From NCBI RefSeq assembly GCF_021155765.1, contig NC_060116.1, positions 13,020,001 through 13,084,000 on the forward strand: a stretch of DNA of 64,000 nucleotides, in the 5' to 3' direction. This DNA is from Diprion similis (Eukaryota; Arthropoda; Insecta; Hymenoptera; Diprionidae). A model generated the notes under the pieces. That model was given only the letters and a program-made list of their open reading frames with translations. It was not told where the DNA came from and did no database searches. The translations under genes were made by a program, and so were the position numbers. Of this stretch, positions 12,376-25,700 are shown in pieces (within the stretch, counting starts at the first letter, position 1; the number at the start of each line of letters is the position of its first letter).

Positions 12376-13696
12376 TTATGCACGATATAATTGATCGGTT
12401 TTGATGTCTGGCAATATGCATTCGACGAATTCATTCGTCACCCCCTGCTCCATATGCGTTTGTACATGTCGACTTAGATTTGATTTTTGAATAAATGTTT
12501 TTTTACAGATACGACACTTGTGAGGCTTCATTTTACTATGGGTTAATTCGTGTCGATTCAAGCTTGATTTACGAGTGAATGATTTACTACAAATAGAGCA
12601 GCCATATGGCTTTATACCAGCATGAAATTTCATGTGTACGGTCAAGTGTGATTTTTGCCTAAAAAATTTCTGACAAATACTACACTCGTACGATTTTTGG
12701 CCAGTATGAATCAACGAGTGTACAGTCAGTGCGGATTTCTGTGTGAACTTTCTATTGCAAATGTTACATTCATAAGGTTTTTCACCGGTGTGAACGCTTA
12801 TGTGAACAGTTAAATGAGAACTCTGGGAGAATTTTTTCTGACAAATATTGCATTGATAGGGTCTGGTCCCATTGTGGACTTGAGTGTGAGCTAGGAGTTT
12901 TGACCTCTGTATAAAAGACTTGTTGCAATTCGGTTGGGGACATTTATGTGTTCTCTTGGCAAAGTGGCCTCTTGTATGACGTACTAGGTAACTCTTCCTG
13001 ACCCACTTTTTACATATTTCGCATTGCGCCCTGTCCTCTTCTTCCTTCTCATTTTGTACAAAATCATTCGATTGCCCAGAAATTATGTTTTCTGTAGAAG
13101 TACTTGACTGTTCTTGATCAGAACGAGCCGTATATTTGTAATTATCATCTACAATAGGATTCTCTTTGAGAATGTTCACACTGTCACACTGCGTAGAAGA
13201 ATCTTGCCATGATTTCATTAGAGAATCCCACGAAAAAATGCTCCCCGATCTTACATTTCTCGAGCTAAAATTGTTCTCTGATGATGTTTCGGTATCTACA
13301 AAATCATCCTTTGTACCAAGAGTAGTCTGAAAAAGATTATTAAGACAGTAAGAAGTTGCTGGTAAGAATACAAAGGAAGGTCCTTAATATTTTGACATTA
13401 TCCATAATGGTAAAAATTTTTTTCCTATAATTACGGATTACTTGCTCATTACTTTTTTCCAGGTCATTTTTCGCACTTACGGATTTTTGATCTTGTATGC
13501 GAATACATTCTTTAACACGTCCAGCTTGTGTACAGCGGGAGAACGTTGCAGAGCGAGCAAGTTCTTCATTAATGAAAGGCAACTCTGCTTTGATATATGG
13601 TGATGGATATTCATCAACGTACTCTTGACAGTTTGAAGGGAGCTCTGCAGTCGAGCCATTTTTTAGTTTGAATTCTGTACCGATGTTTGTTTCCAT
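12376..13696 (-). CDS. C2H2 zinc-finger protein, seven fingers
   Basis: Two exons, 13696-13442 and 13326-12376, join in phase 0 to give 401 aa. The first ~190 residues are acidic and Ser-rich with no clear domain; there is no obvious ZAD or SCAN motif. A continuous array of seven C2H2 fingers follows, from CEICKKWVRKSYLVRHTRGH to CRICKKTFIQKSNLSRHVQTH, with TGEKPY-type linkers between several. The second finger has the longer CPQPNC spacing. The array predicts sequence-specific nuclear DNA binding, probably as a transcription factor. The orthologue cannot be named, since such arrays are not diagnostic. The exon 1 donor was chosen as CAA|GTAATC because phase 0 is needed; exon 1 otherwise stays open to 13340. 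Confidence 0.85.
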
Positions 13697-13747
13697 TACA
13701 GTAGTGGTGGGAAATTCTGTATCATTTATCCTTCATTGAATATGTAA

Positions 13748-13762
13748 TTAGGTTAGGTTAGG
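13748..13762 (+). repeat. three TTAGG units
   Basis: Three tandem copies of TTAGG lie about 50 bases upstream of the zinc-finger ATG. TTAGG is the ancestral insect telomere repeat. Three units can arise by chance, but a second and longer array occurs at 54.7 kb. Confidence 0.6.
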
Positions 13763-16700
13763 CTTAGAGAAGTCTTTTCTTATAAAAATGATTATGTTTC
13801 ACTATTCACACGTGCCGCACTTCACATTTATTTACCAAACAGTTTGAAATTATTCTTAATGTGCACATTTGTTAATTACGAGATACTCTGAACGTAAAGT
13901 TTCAACGTGAAACGTAATTATCACCTGTCGCGTAGAACTCTAATCCGGAATTACGCACGAACATAACCTCAACTTAACGTCAACAATCCTTCCTCTGCCT
14001 TCCTATTTGTATTATGCAATTATTCTTTGTCTATTATGAAATTGGTTTAGAAATGCATAGAACAGTTGGAGTATTTAATCGCATACATTAGGATTAACGC
14101 TTGTAAAAAAAAAAATTAGACATCTTCCAACAGCGTTTCGTACTACACAGTTCTGCGACTCTGCGAGTAAAATTGTTACCGAACTCATCGGTATAATGCA
14201 TTAACACAATAGCTGTCAATACCTACATTACTAAATATACCTATATTTACCTTTCGCGAAAAGTACAGACAGAAAAATATTTTGTCTCTTCTGGTTCATA
14301 CGTTGACGCGTTATTGATAAAATTTTATTAAAACTATTTTCAACTTTAGTACAATTATTGGATTAAAATCATATTGAACTGCGTAGAAAGGTGTTAGAAT
14401 AAATAACACTTTCAATGGCTACGAAATCATTTTCGAAAAAGGTAGATCCCACTTGAGTTTATTGCTCGATTGTATACGGCTTTTCTTTTTTTTTCACCAA
14501 ATATTGTGAAGAAAAGAAATTCGTCGATTGCACAGTGACATCAGAGTGTTCATTATTGTGTTTTTATTTTTCATTTATTTACACACAAATATATTATATA
14601 GTACCTCTTGATTTACACGTAATAACTACAATCTTCTGTTACTATCGAATATTCTTAGAACTTTGATAGAAGCAGAAACAAGCAGTATTAAATTAGAAAA
14701 AAAAGAAAAATAATTTGTTTCTTAATAATTATTCATAACATAGTTCATAATTATTAATCACAACCCTTGTTGTGACAGTTCAGTTCAAATTTCCAGGAGG
14801 TATTAATATTAAATTTAGTAATTTTCCAATAATGCATTTGCAACCTAAAAAACAACAAATAATGTGTCTTATTACTAACACTGTGATGTGTTTCGTCAGA
14901 CTTTTTTGGCTGATTGACTTGACTACCATGTATTATACATCGTTCGTCACTTCTGAGCTTTAATTCTTGCCAAAAAAAAGTTCAAGTGCATCATTCATAA
15001 AGGCTGGTACACAATTTAGTTACATATTTTGAATTGTCTGACTTTTTGTCCGCCAATTATCGAATATTCTGTTTTTATTATAAATGGAAAATATCACCTT
15101 TGTTTTCAACATTATTTATTAACGATAGCCACAAGCTCATCCTGTAGAATAATTCTGTATTTAAATTGATTTCTTTCGACATTCAAAATACAAGTGTACA
15201 TACAGTGTAATAAGAAATGTTGAAAAATAGAAAATTCTCTAAAGGAAAATTCTTCGATAGAAATGATGCGAATAATTTTATATTACTTTGATGTTTAAAT
15301 GGAAATCAAACAAATAGTTAATATATGCTCAAATCAGTACAAGTGTTAAAAAAATAGATTTTTGGTCATTGCAGTGTAGATCAGTCTGCCACGATTGCAA
15401 GGCTTCACTGGACAAGTAGGAGAAAATAAAAAAAAATAAAAAAATTGAAATTTTTTAATTACAAAGTAAAAGAACTAATAAATTCATGTTTCAGTAGAAT
15501 TGATAGAAACAACTACTTCTGTGCAAGTGACAGGAAAACAATGTCATACTGAAATCATTAATTATTTATCTTTGGAAAGCATCGTCTCTACAAAGCAATT
15601 AGAATTACCTTCTTTGTTTGGAAGCTCTGAAAATCACACTTTCTCAGTATAAAGATTTTTTTTCGAGTAATTGCACAGAAATGTTAAATTCAGAAGCTAA
15701 AGTCGAAAATCAAAGAGACAACCAAAGAACATTTCAGTACGTAATTGCAGTTACGTTCTTTGATTTTCTTATGGCATCATGAAATTTATTATGTCTCAAA
15801 TTTTGTTACTTACAGAAGTCTCCTATTATTTACAATTAAATTGCCTTCAAAACTCAGAATTTGTATAAGTATAAGTTTTATAAAAAAATCAATTTAGTCC
15901 ACTTTTCCATATTAGAAGAAAATAATAATTTACAATACGCTAAAAGATGTTCGAAAGTAAAAGTGATGATGAAATAATATTCTCAAAAATATATGGTGGA
16001 GAAAATGGTTTAGTCGTTCTATATTTAGTACAGTCTCTACTGATCATAGTAATCATTTCACACCAATTGCGATGGTCCTAATCACACATAATATTATTAA
16101 AACTGGGTCGTGAAATCTTATAAGTGGCAATGAGATTTCTGTAAGCAATAGCATTTGAAAAACCATGGAAATACACTAACTTATAATCAATTTCACAGTG
16201 TAAATTAACATGGTTATTATATAGAATAATAATTCTTAATATTCTAATTGTTTATACAAAGAGTTTACGTAAGTATACAAATAATGCAATAAGTGTAATA
16301 CCCACATTAAACGAAAGGTTGGCTAAAAATCTTCAGAGTCCAAACACACACAATGATACAATGAGCACATGTCATATAATAGAAAATATGTATAATAAAA
16401 GGACATTTCAACATTATGAATCTGACTATGAATGATTACTTGTTACGTTGAGAGGCTACTTTTGATTAGATTTGTCATACATGCTCTATAATTCGTGCAA
16501 ATTTTTTTTCGGAAATTATCCTCACATAGCCATCTAACTTTCTAAATAACTGTTCAATGGCGTACGATGCTGGTAACCCTCTCAGTACTTGTATACTTTC
16601 ATAAAACCCTTTGTTCTTATACAAAAAAAAATCTAAGATAGTAATAATATTAATAATTTTTTTTTGCTCATGTCTAATGTAAACATGACCACTCATTGTT

Positions 16701-16782
16701 AATCTGTTCATTCATTATTCAGAGTTATTCGATTCCCCGAAAAAATTTTCCTACATTGTTAGAAAATGAAGGTTAAATTTGC
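13763..16782. other. AT-rich intergenic stretch
   Basis: No gene is supported. The left end should hold the zinc-finger promoter, and the right end (about 16.2-16.78 kb) the 3' UTR of the SORL1-type gene. Open frames at 14772-14963 and 16475-16711 show no domain and have poor coding character. Confidence 0.55.
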
Positions 16783-19700
16783 TCATGCTATTACCAATGG
16801 CTCATCATCGGAGAAACCTCGAATCACAGGGCTATCTTCATCATCTGTTAAAACAAGCAATACATATTTCTAAAAATTCTGTTCAACAGCAGGACATCAG
16901 TAATTTCTATAAAAAAAAACTATCTCAAATTGGTAGTTTCAAAATGTATCAATTGTCACAAATCATCTGTGTGATCAAATATCTATAAAACAGAATAAAT
17001 AAGTTTTATAGGATAAATCATAGTTTACCTAGGCCATCCGCAGTGCCAGGAAACGTTGCTTGTCCACGTCTCGTATCGTAATGGCTGTTCGCGAATTGTG
17101 TAAAACTATTCGACAGTCTTCTATGTCGTACCACAAAATATCCCAGGGCTGCTCCCAGAGCAACAACCAGCAAACAGATTGGTATGGCAAACGATAGTAC
17201 GTTTGACGTATATATCATCAATGGTGTTGCAGCTGTTGTAAACACAAAAATCCATGATTTATTACAATTGTCATTATACCTGGTGAACGTATTAGCTCAA
17301 TATTATAACAGGACATAGGGAGTAACGACTATATCATAGCGACGCTACGAATTATGGCTTCTGATATACCTGCATTGGAAGTTAAAACCAACCACATAAA
17401 ACCTCTGCTATGTTAAAAATTGTGAAAACTCAGTAACATATCGATTACTTATATGAAAACTTACATGCAGATTTTGTCACAATATAAGTTTCGCTGAGTT
17501 CGCTCTGATATCCATTTTCAGTGACCAGCCTCACAGCAAAGGCACAGATGTCCATTATCGGACTTTTGTATAAGTACGGGGGTTCTTCAGCATTTAATCT
17601 TAGTGCAGTAGATTCATTGACTACACTTTCACCCTCTGATATTAATATTTCATAATGATACTTCGTTTTGTTAGCAAAACCAGTTGGTAAGTCGTGTTCT
17701 TGCCAGTAAATAAGATAACCGGATTCCTCAGTCCGTACTGTCAACTGATGCGGTGACAATATTGGTGGTGCCAAATAAATAACAGGTTGACTCGGAACTG
17801 CATTTTTAGCATTTGTTACTACCGTCACACTGTACTTTCCACCATACTGCATGGGATGGAATTTGTGATGTAACATAGTTTCGTTTGTAGCCGTCAACGA
17901 TACGGTATGAACTACATTATGCGTCATTTCGGTGATCGTAACCTGCAACGTCCAAGTAAGCTCGAGTAAAGTACTACATAATTAAGCAACATAATATTCA
18001 AGTATTGTTTTCAGTATAATTAGAATACCATGTAAACAATTGGCTCATCTATTCGGGGACAGCTTGAAATCCATCTCACAATTATTTCGTCATTTTCTGA
18101 TGCAACACTGAGATGTTTTGGCGCTGCTCTGATGTTGTAGTGTGTAGACACCTGAAGTGGAGAGCTGAGAGGACCAGCACCGAAATCTCCCAAAACTCCA
18201 ACTGCGAACATGTATACCTCGCAGGCTTCCAAGTTACGAATAGATGTTGTAAGATTGCTTGTAGTAAACCTTGCCTCTGTGAAGAAAAGACAAATATGTT
18301 GAGTTTGTTTCATAAATATTCGGTATGAACCATTTATCATGGATTTTATGTAAATAAATTACTTCTACAGCTATACCACACCGTGAGGATTTGGTAAAGC
18401 GAACCTTTTCTGAGAACTTTGTGACTTATTTAGCACTGTAAGTTTGTCCCATGATTATCATAAGAGACACATTTCACTAAATTTTCATAGTGCATTTATG
18501 CATTATAACAAAATTTAGAGACGGTTGTTATTTAAAATTGCTCACCTTGGATTAAATCTGGCATATTCAGAGCATAATAAATTGCATACTGCCACTTTAT
18601 TTTCCGGGAATCTTTTGGCGGTTCCCAGCTAAGTTTAACTGTTGTTCCTTGATCCTTCATCACTTGTGCTTGTAAATTTGGAACTGTAGGTAACGGAGTG
18701 CCAGTTGTTGTTGCACTGATTGTTACAACTTTTCCAACAAAGGTATCTTTGAATGCATTTACTTCGAATGTGTATTGAACTCCTGGTGCCAAATTCTTTA
18801 CAACTAATGAATTTTGTTGAGTTATTGTTGTGTGCAAGGCAGGATATGGGTCAGGGCCTTTTGGAGTAACATGATATCCAGTGACATTTGGCCTCTTGGC
18901 CCAAGTCAAACTGACGGTTGAATTAGTTGTAGCAAGAACAGACAAGTTTTCTATATCATCAATATTAGCAGCACCGTCAAAGACTATAGTCACAAGATCG
19001 GAAGAATTTGATTCATATTGTTTGTTCTTCGCAATAACCCAAAATGAATACGATTTATCAGTTTCAAATGATGTGTTAATAATCAGTGATGTTTTCTGCT
19101 GTGTATACGATTTTGGAGGGAATGGTGGCGTCATAAATACTTCATAACCAGTTATCGGACCGTTTGGATACAGTGGTGCACGCCAAGATACTTCAATGCG
19201 CGTTCCATTTCTCTGGGTAGCAGTAATATTCCACGGTGCAGATGGAATGCCTATACTCGTAGCGGCAGATATATACACTGCTGGAGGAAAGACTGTAGTT
19301 TGATTCTTGAGCTTCACATAAACGGTTAAATTATATGATGTGTAAGGCTGAAGACTGTTGAACTGATATTCTTCCGTTTCGATCCAACTTGTGGCGTTCG
19401 TCCAAGTAGCGTTTGTTTCAGATTTTGCTATTGAAGGTAGGAATTCAAAGGTCACATTGTTCGGTACCGGGATCATCCAATACAAAATCAAGCTGGATGC
19501 GTTAGTAGATTTGCTATCAACTCCCATTTGAGAGACTTGATAAATCCTAGATTTGTTTTTGTCACAATCACTTTCATCTAAACCATCATAGCAATCTGAC
19601 TTTCCGTCACAAAACCAAGCCTTTGGAATACAGTGTCCCTGATCGCAAGGGAAAAAACCAGAATGGCAGGGAGTGCTTCCTGCTGCAGTGGTTAGATCGC

Positions 19701-22700
19701 GATTGCACCCTATTTCGTCACTACCATCAGGACATTCAAGTACATTATTACAGATATTTGTCAGAGGAATGCATGAGCCATCCACCCGGCACTTAAACTG
19801 GTCATTACGGCAAGCAGTTGTTACTCCCTCACAATGCAATTCATCTTCCCCAGATGGACAGTCTTCGTATCGATCACAAACCCAAGCCTCTTCTATGCAA
19901 GCTCCATTGTAACATTGGAATTGATACATGTGGCATGTTCGTGTCTGGAGTGTAGTGGCTGGTAGTACTGTCGAGACTTCAAAATTTCCGCATCCAATTT
20001 CATCTGAATTATCTCCACAATCGTCGACCCTATCACATTTCCACCAATATGGTACACATTTTTTATTGTTACACATGAACATCCAGTCACTACAAGAATA
20101 GTTTGGAAAGAGTGGATGTGGCAATGGCAGAAGAGTTTGAGTAGAGACTGAACAGTTAACTTCATCCGAGCCATCTGTACAGTCCAGATCTCCATCGCAG
20201 ACCCAAGAATTGTAAATACATCGCTTACTCGATTTACATGCAAATTGCCAAGGTTCACACTGTAGTTTATCGCAAGATGCTTCATCAGTACCATTTTCAC
20301 AATCACTTTCTCCATCACATCTCCATGCCGCTGGAATACACGTTTTGTAACCAGTCGTGTTGCAAAGAAACTGACCAGGTTCACAAGTGGTTGTTTGAGC
20401 AATCGAACAATTTTTTTCATCTGAACCATCGCGACAATCGGCTTCTCCGTCGCAAAACCATCGATGTGAGATACATTGGCCATTCTGACACTTAAATTGT
20501 GCTTCTGTGCAATTTGCGTAACGACAATTTAACTCATCGGTCTTGTCTTTACAGTCATTATCGAAATCGCAAACCCAGTACTTTGGAATACATTTATCTT
20601 CATCGCAGGCAAAGTGATTCGGTTCACAGGATGCACGTTTACAGTGCACTTCGTCAGAATTATCACCGCAGTCGTTATCACCGTCGCATTTCCATAACTC
20701 TGGTATACAAATATTGTTATTGCAAGAGAATTGATTTGCGGAACAAGTACTAGCTATGCGAGGGCATGTTGAATTAGCATAAGGTGATATCCCACCGGGA
20801 CAAGTACAGTTTCCTGAATTCATTTCCATGCCGTCTGGGCATAAGCATACAAATTCATTATTAGGAGCACCGAGACAAATGTGAGAGCACGTACTGTTGA
20901 TACATTTGTTAGTGCCAACCTGTACGCTATGCGCAAATACTTTCAGGTCCATCAGTCCGACTAGCTGTCCGAATACATTAGTTAACCCTGAGCCATGATC
21001 TTTGTCTGCTACAAATATCATCGACTGTTTCCAGTCATCCCAGTACATGTTATCTTTGAAGACAGCCACTGCGAAAGGATGAGCCAATCGTTCGTCATTT
21101 GCAAGTATTTTTTTAAATCTCTGTCCGTCAAAATCGGACGAACCAATATAATCGAGTTTAGCATCTACCCAATATATTCTTTCAGCAATGTGATCGATTG
21201 TTATTCCATTTGGCCATTCAACAGTCTTGTCATTGAACAATCGCTTAACATTTGAACCATCCAAGTTAGCACGGGACACCGAAGCATCTCCTGGTGCCCA
21301 GTCAGTCCAAAACATATAACCATTCATTGGATGAACGGCAATGCCTCTGGGTTTTTTAAGCTTCGTCGAATCTAAAATTGTTCGCCTCATTCTTCCCATA
21401 GTGGAAATATCAACCCTGATTAACTCTATTTTCATTTTCACACCATCAACAAAGTAGAGAACTTTGGAGATCCAGTCGAGTGCCATTCCTTCAATAGAGC
21501 TAAGATCCGTTTCAACTAGAATTTCAGGGTAGCTTGTTCCATCTTTAAGGCACTGTCTTCCAATCGTATCGTTTACAATATCAGCCCAGTACAGACAGTT
21601 GTTTTTTAAATCGAATTCAATTGCAATTACGTTTTTTAAACCGTGTAGGGGTAAAACTTCCAATCGCTGCTCTTTCAGATCGATCCGAGTTATATGATCT
21701 CTTTGAGCGACTAACAAGAATTCAGAAGAAATCTCTTCCATGGGACATGGTATCTGTAACACAATTATTGGCACTAGAGATAATTGTAGGTGGTAGCGTT
21801 AGATTAAAGCATATCAGACTTTTTAACGATAATAATTGTCAACAAGATTACCAATATAACAAATGATTGACAATTAGGGAGATCGATAACAAGTAAAACT
21901 TATCAAGCATGTAAACAATTGCGTTTAATATGAAATAAAAAAGAGAAGAAATCCTGCAATGATGTGATGAATGATAATTGTGTACCTCGTCAGGTTCAAA
22001 ATTTCTGGTCAAGCCTCCTGAGCAGTCGTCATCCTCTATTTTTCGATATCCTTTGGTTCGGTTATAAAATGCACCTGGCTTACAAGATTTGGGTATCTCG
22101 TAAGGATCAAAGCCACTGTGTGAAAATTTGTCGCGAATGCAATGATAGGGAAGCGTGCTGCGAATGAATCCTATATCGCACTGGTAGTCCTTGGCATCGC
22201 ATTGACAAATATCTAGTTTAACAGGTCTGTCGTAATCGGCTCCAGTATAACAATTAGCACGGGCAGCCCTTCGCTGATAAGTCTCTTTGCGACCAAGTAC
22301 ACAGGCCATTGTGGGTTGTTCCGTGCTAGTTGGAGACCAAAACTTGAAATCATCCTTGTTGCAATCTCTATCAAATACTTTCCGTAAATCCACTTTAACA
22401 ATTAACCATTGATGCCGAGAGCTTTCGGAGCCAAACATTGTAAAAACAGTTGTATTTTCTCCAGGCTCAGTCATCAATCCATAAACTCGTAGCATGTGAT
22501 CATTAAACTCATAGGTCTGCCAAGTTTCTCCTTCATCTGTAGAGTATAAAATGTGTCTAGTTTCGCCACGTGACTTGAAGTATTTGACAGCTACTAAAAC
22601 TCCGCCATGATCTCCCATGTTGAAGAAATAATAATCCTTCAGGACTTGTTTCCACGTCAACCCGGCATCCCGAGATACAAAAACACCTGGATGGCCCTTC

Positions 22701-25700
22701 AGACTTTTTCCAATCACTCCTGTAGCAATTATAATGCCAGGTGCCGATTTGGAACTCATTATAGATACAGAACGAGTTGCTGGATAAAGCTGACTAAACT
22801 TCTGGCTGAGATGTAAGGAACAATCGTTGTGACATGGGATCGTAAATCCATCATTGTCAACAGTGGGTGCATTAATTGGATTCCACGTTGCACCATGATC
22901 GTAAGTTATCAAAGACGCGAGATGCTCAGGTCCAATTGCTCCAGCTTTCGGAGTTTCTTTTACTTGGGATGCGATATAAATACCTCGCAGCCCTTCTACC
23001 TTGTACAAGTCAGTAAAGGCTTCATCTGAGACATCGCTGTAAAAAAATTGAATAATATTAATTAATTACTTGGTAAATGTTTGAACAATGAAACTTACTA
23101 TACATACATATTTTACAGTATAATTCAATAGAAACTTGAGTGAATCTTGATATAAGGCGAATACTGGAAAAAAGATTAGTTTGTTTACTTGAGCCAGCTG
23201 TCCTTCCAGGTGCTATTCGGGAAGAAAGTTAGAATTCTTTCCAGGGATAACCTAAACACAATGCTGTCGTGATCTACTATCTCCGAAACATAGAGATTGA
23301 CTATATACTCAGTATGAGATACTGCTACTAAAATACGATTGTTGGAAACATCCACAATATGATAGTCTTTTCGATCCAGTTCAGAAAGGAATCGAGCCCT
23401 TACAAACCGCTGATTCTTGCATGAAATAAATAAGTCCAAATTGTTCTGAAACAATAATATTTTTCCCATTTAATGAAAAAATTTATTGGTACCCATTCAA
23501 GATACTTCCAGCTTTATGTCAAAGAACTACAATAATTTTTAAGCAATTGAAGATGTACTTACATCATCACTTGTAGCTCGGCTTTTAGTCGTTGCAAACA
23601 TGCAATCACCTTTGATTTGAAAGTCTTGAATACCACCCATTACAATTTCAAAGTTTCGTTCAGCTTGGAATAGTTTTTTACTTTCTAAAACTGTGTTAAC
23701 ACCAAATGGTTCGTGTCTTTCAACAAACAATGTCTTTGGTTGCTTAGATGACCAGAAAAACGCTTTGACGTACTCTTGGATAACGACCCATGTTTTTCCA
23801 AAATCTCTTGTAAGCCATAACTGCAATTAATAAAGCTTCACATAATAGTCCACTAATGAAATGATTGAAAAATTTATTGCAAATATATATAGATTTAAAT
23901 TAACAATTACGTATTTATTTTCGTGGCTTATACTGATTACCTATGCTGAGAAACAAATAAATAAGTTTTCAGACAGATATGCTTTATCATGTAAAGCTTA
24001 TTATCTTATCATGATTAGATGTGAAAGTATAATACATTACCTTCCGCTCTGGGTCAATTTTGTCCAATGCTAGAAATGTAATTGGATCATCCTCATGAAA
24101 CGATATGTCGCTTGGATGAAATGGTAAATTTTGTCTGGTTATATCTTGTCCATTATTCCATGTAGTGAATATCAATTGATTGGAACTATCTGCAAATACG
24201 CACTAAAAGAAAAAAATAGGAGAATAATTATCATTGAAATGAGGCATTGTTTAAGTGATTCGACAAGCAGTGTTTGTTATTGCGACCCTATTTGTCAAGT
24301 ATCGGACATAAAAAAAGAAACTCTTGATTATCATAGAAGATTAAATGCAGATAAGGTAACATTCAAATTGTGCGAAACAAAGGATGCTTGCAGCTCAGAA
24401 ATATTGGTATAATCAAGAAGCGTGTCACTCGATGAGTCAAGTGAAGTTGAAAAGGAGGAGAGTGAATTTCATTCTCGGTCTTACAGAGAAAATATTCAAT
24501 ACACATCGGGTGAAAAACGGCAGGAAATACCTCGAAATATAATATACACATCTTCCTAAAATAATAAATACTGATAAAAATAATAAAAAACTAATAAAAA
24601 AATTGTCGTCTTCTAATTTATCATCTGTTGCAAATTTCATTTTCATTATGTTTTATGTAATACTTATCTGGTCAAATCGTTAAACTGGTCACAGAAATAC
24701 AAATTGTCAATGTAGGGGATTAACTTACATGAGTGTTGAATTTCGGATGGTTGTAAAATTTGTCCAGGGTGGCATATCCAACACTTGGCTCTTTGGAATC
24801 GGAAACACGGAATTTATCAGTTTTGTTTTCGAAGGTTTCTCCATAATCGTAGCTGATATAGACTGCACTAGGATTGGTTTTTATTGGCAAGCGGACCAAT
24901 GGAGTACTATCTCTTGCTAGGCAGATTATCACATTTGAACCTTCACCAACCCAATGTACCATCAGTTGTTGATGAGAATCATTCAGCCAATTGAGCTGAA
25001 ACAGAAATTTAATCTTGAATTTATAAACCTATATCACATGAATGGCAATAGTGAAAGTTTTTTTTCATCATTCTAAAAACAGATTGATCCCAAGTATCTA
25101 GAAATTAGAGTTATTTTGGTTAATCGATGGAAGTGAAAGTAAAATTTTCACATGAATGGATCTACCACATTTGGTTATTATTAATTGCTAAGGTGATCCG
25201 ACTACAGCAGTAGTAACCAAATTTATGCCTAATGACATGTAAACCAGTTTTTATAACAAACATTCGATGCGCAGGTTCATCAATATGCTGACCAATTTAA
25301 GAAAAAAAAAAAATGGTAATTACATAAACATAGTTACCGTCATTTTGCGTCTATAGCTGGAGAAGGCAAAAATATAGTAATGGCTTATGAGTGATATATA
25401 AACGGTGCCATCAATTTACTAGCAACATAATTATTAGTTTAGGCTATAGGAGGTGATAAATTTTGAGAAATCGTAGCTTTGGAATTTCCTATCCAAAGCT
25501 TCGTAATGGCTTGCAAGATCGGCATGTATCGGACCTACGGAATGAATATAACGAAAAGCTGATCCAGCAATAAGTAAAACAATGCATACAGCGACATTGT
25601 ATTTTAGTGGACTGTTGCGCAAACAAATTTCTTGGCATCGTTAGAAATGAAATATACATGCCCTGGATAACCTTCATTTACATTTGTTACGTGTTGCGAA

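Noticed and set aside
20499-20753. Plus-strand open frames opposite the SORL1 LDLa region
   Set aside because: They are shadows of the Cys-rich coding strand with no independent start or domain.
24131-24412. 93-codon plus-strand frame in SORL1 intron 2 and exon 3
   Set aside because: It overlaps a confirmed SORL1 exon antisense and shows no domain.
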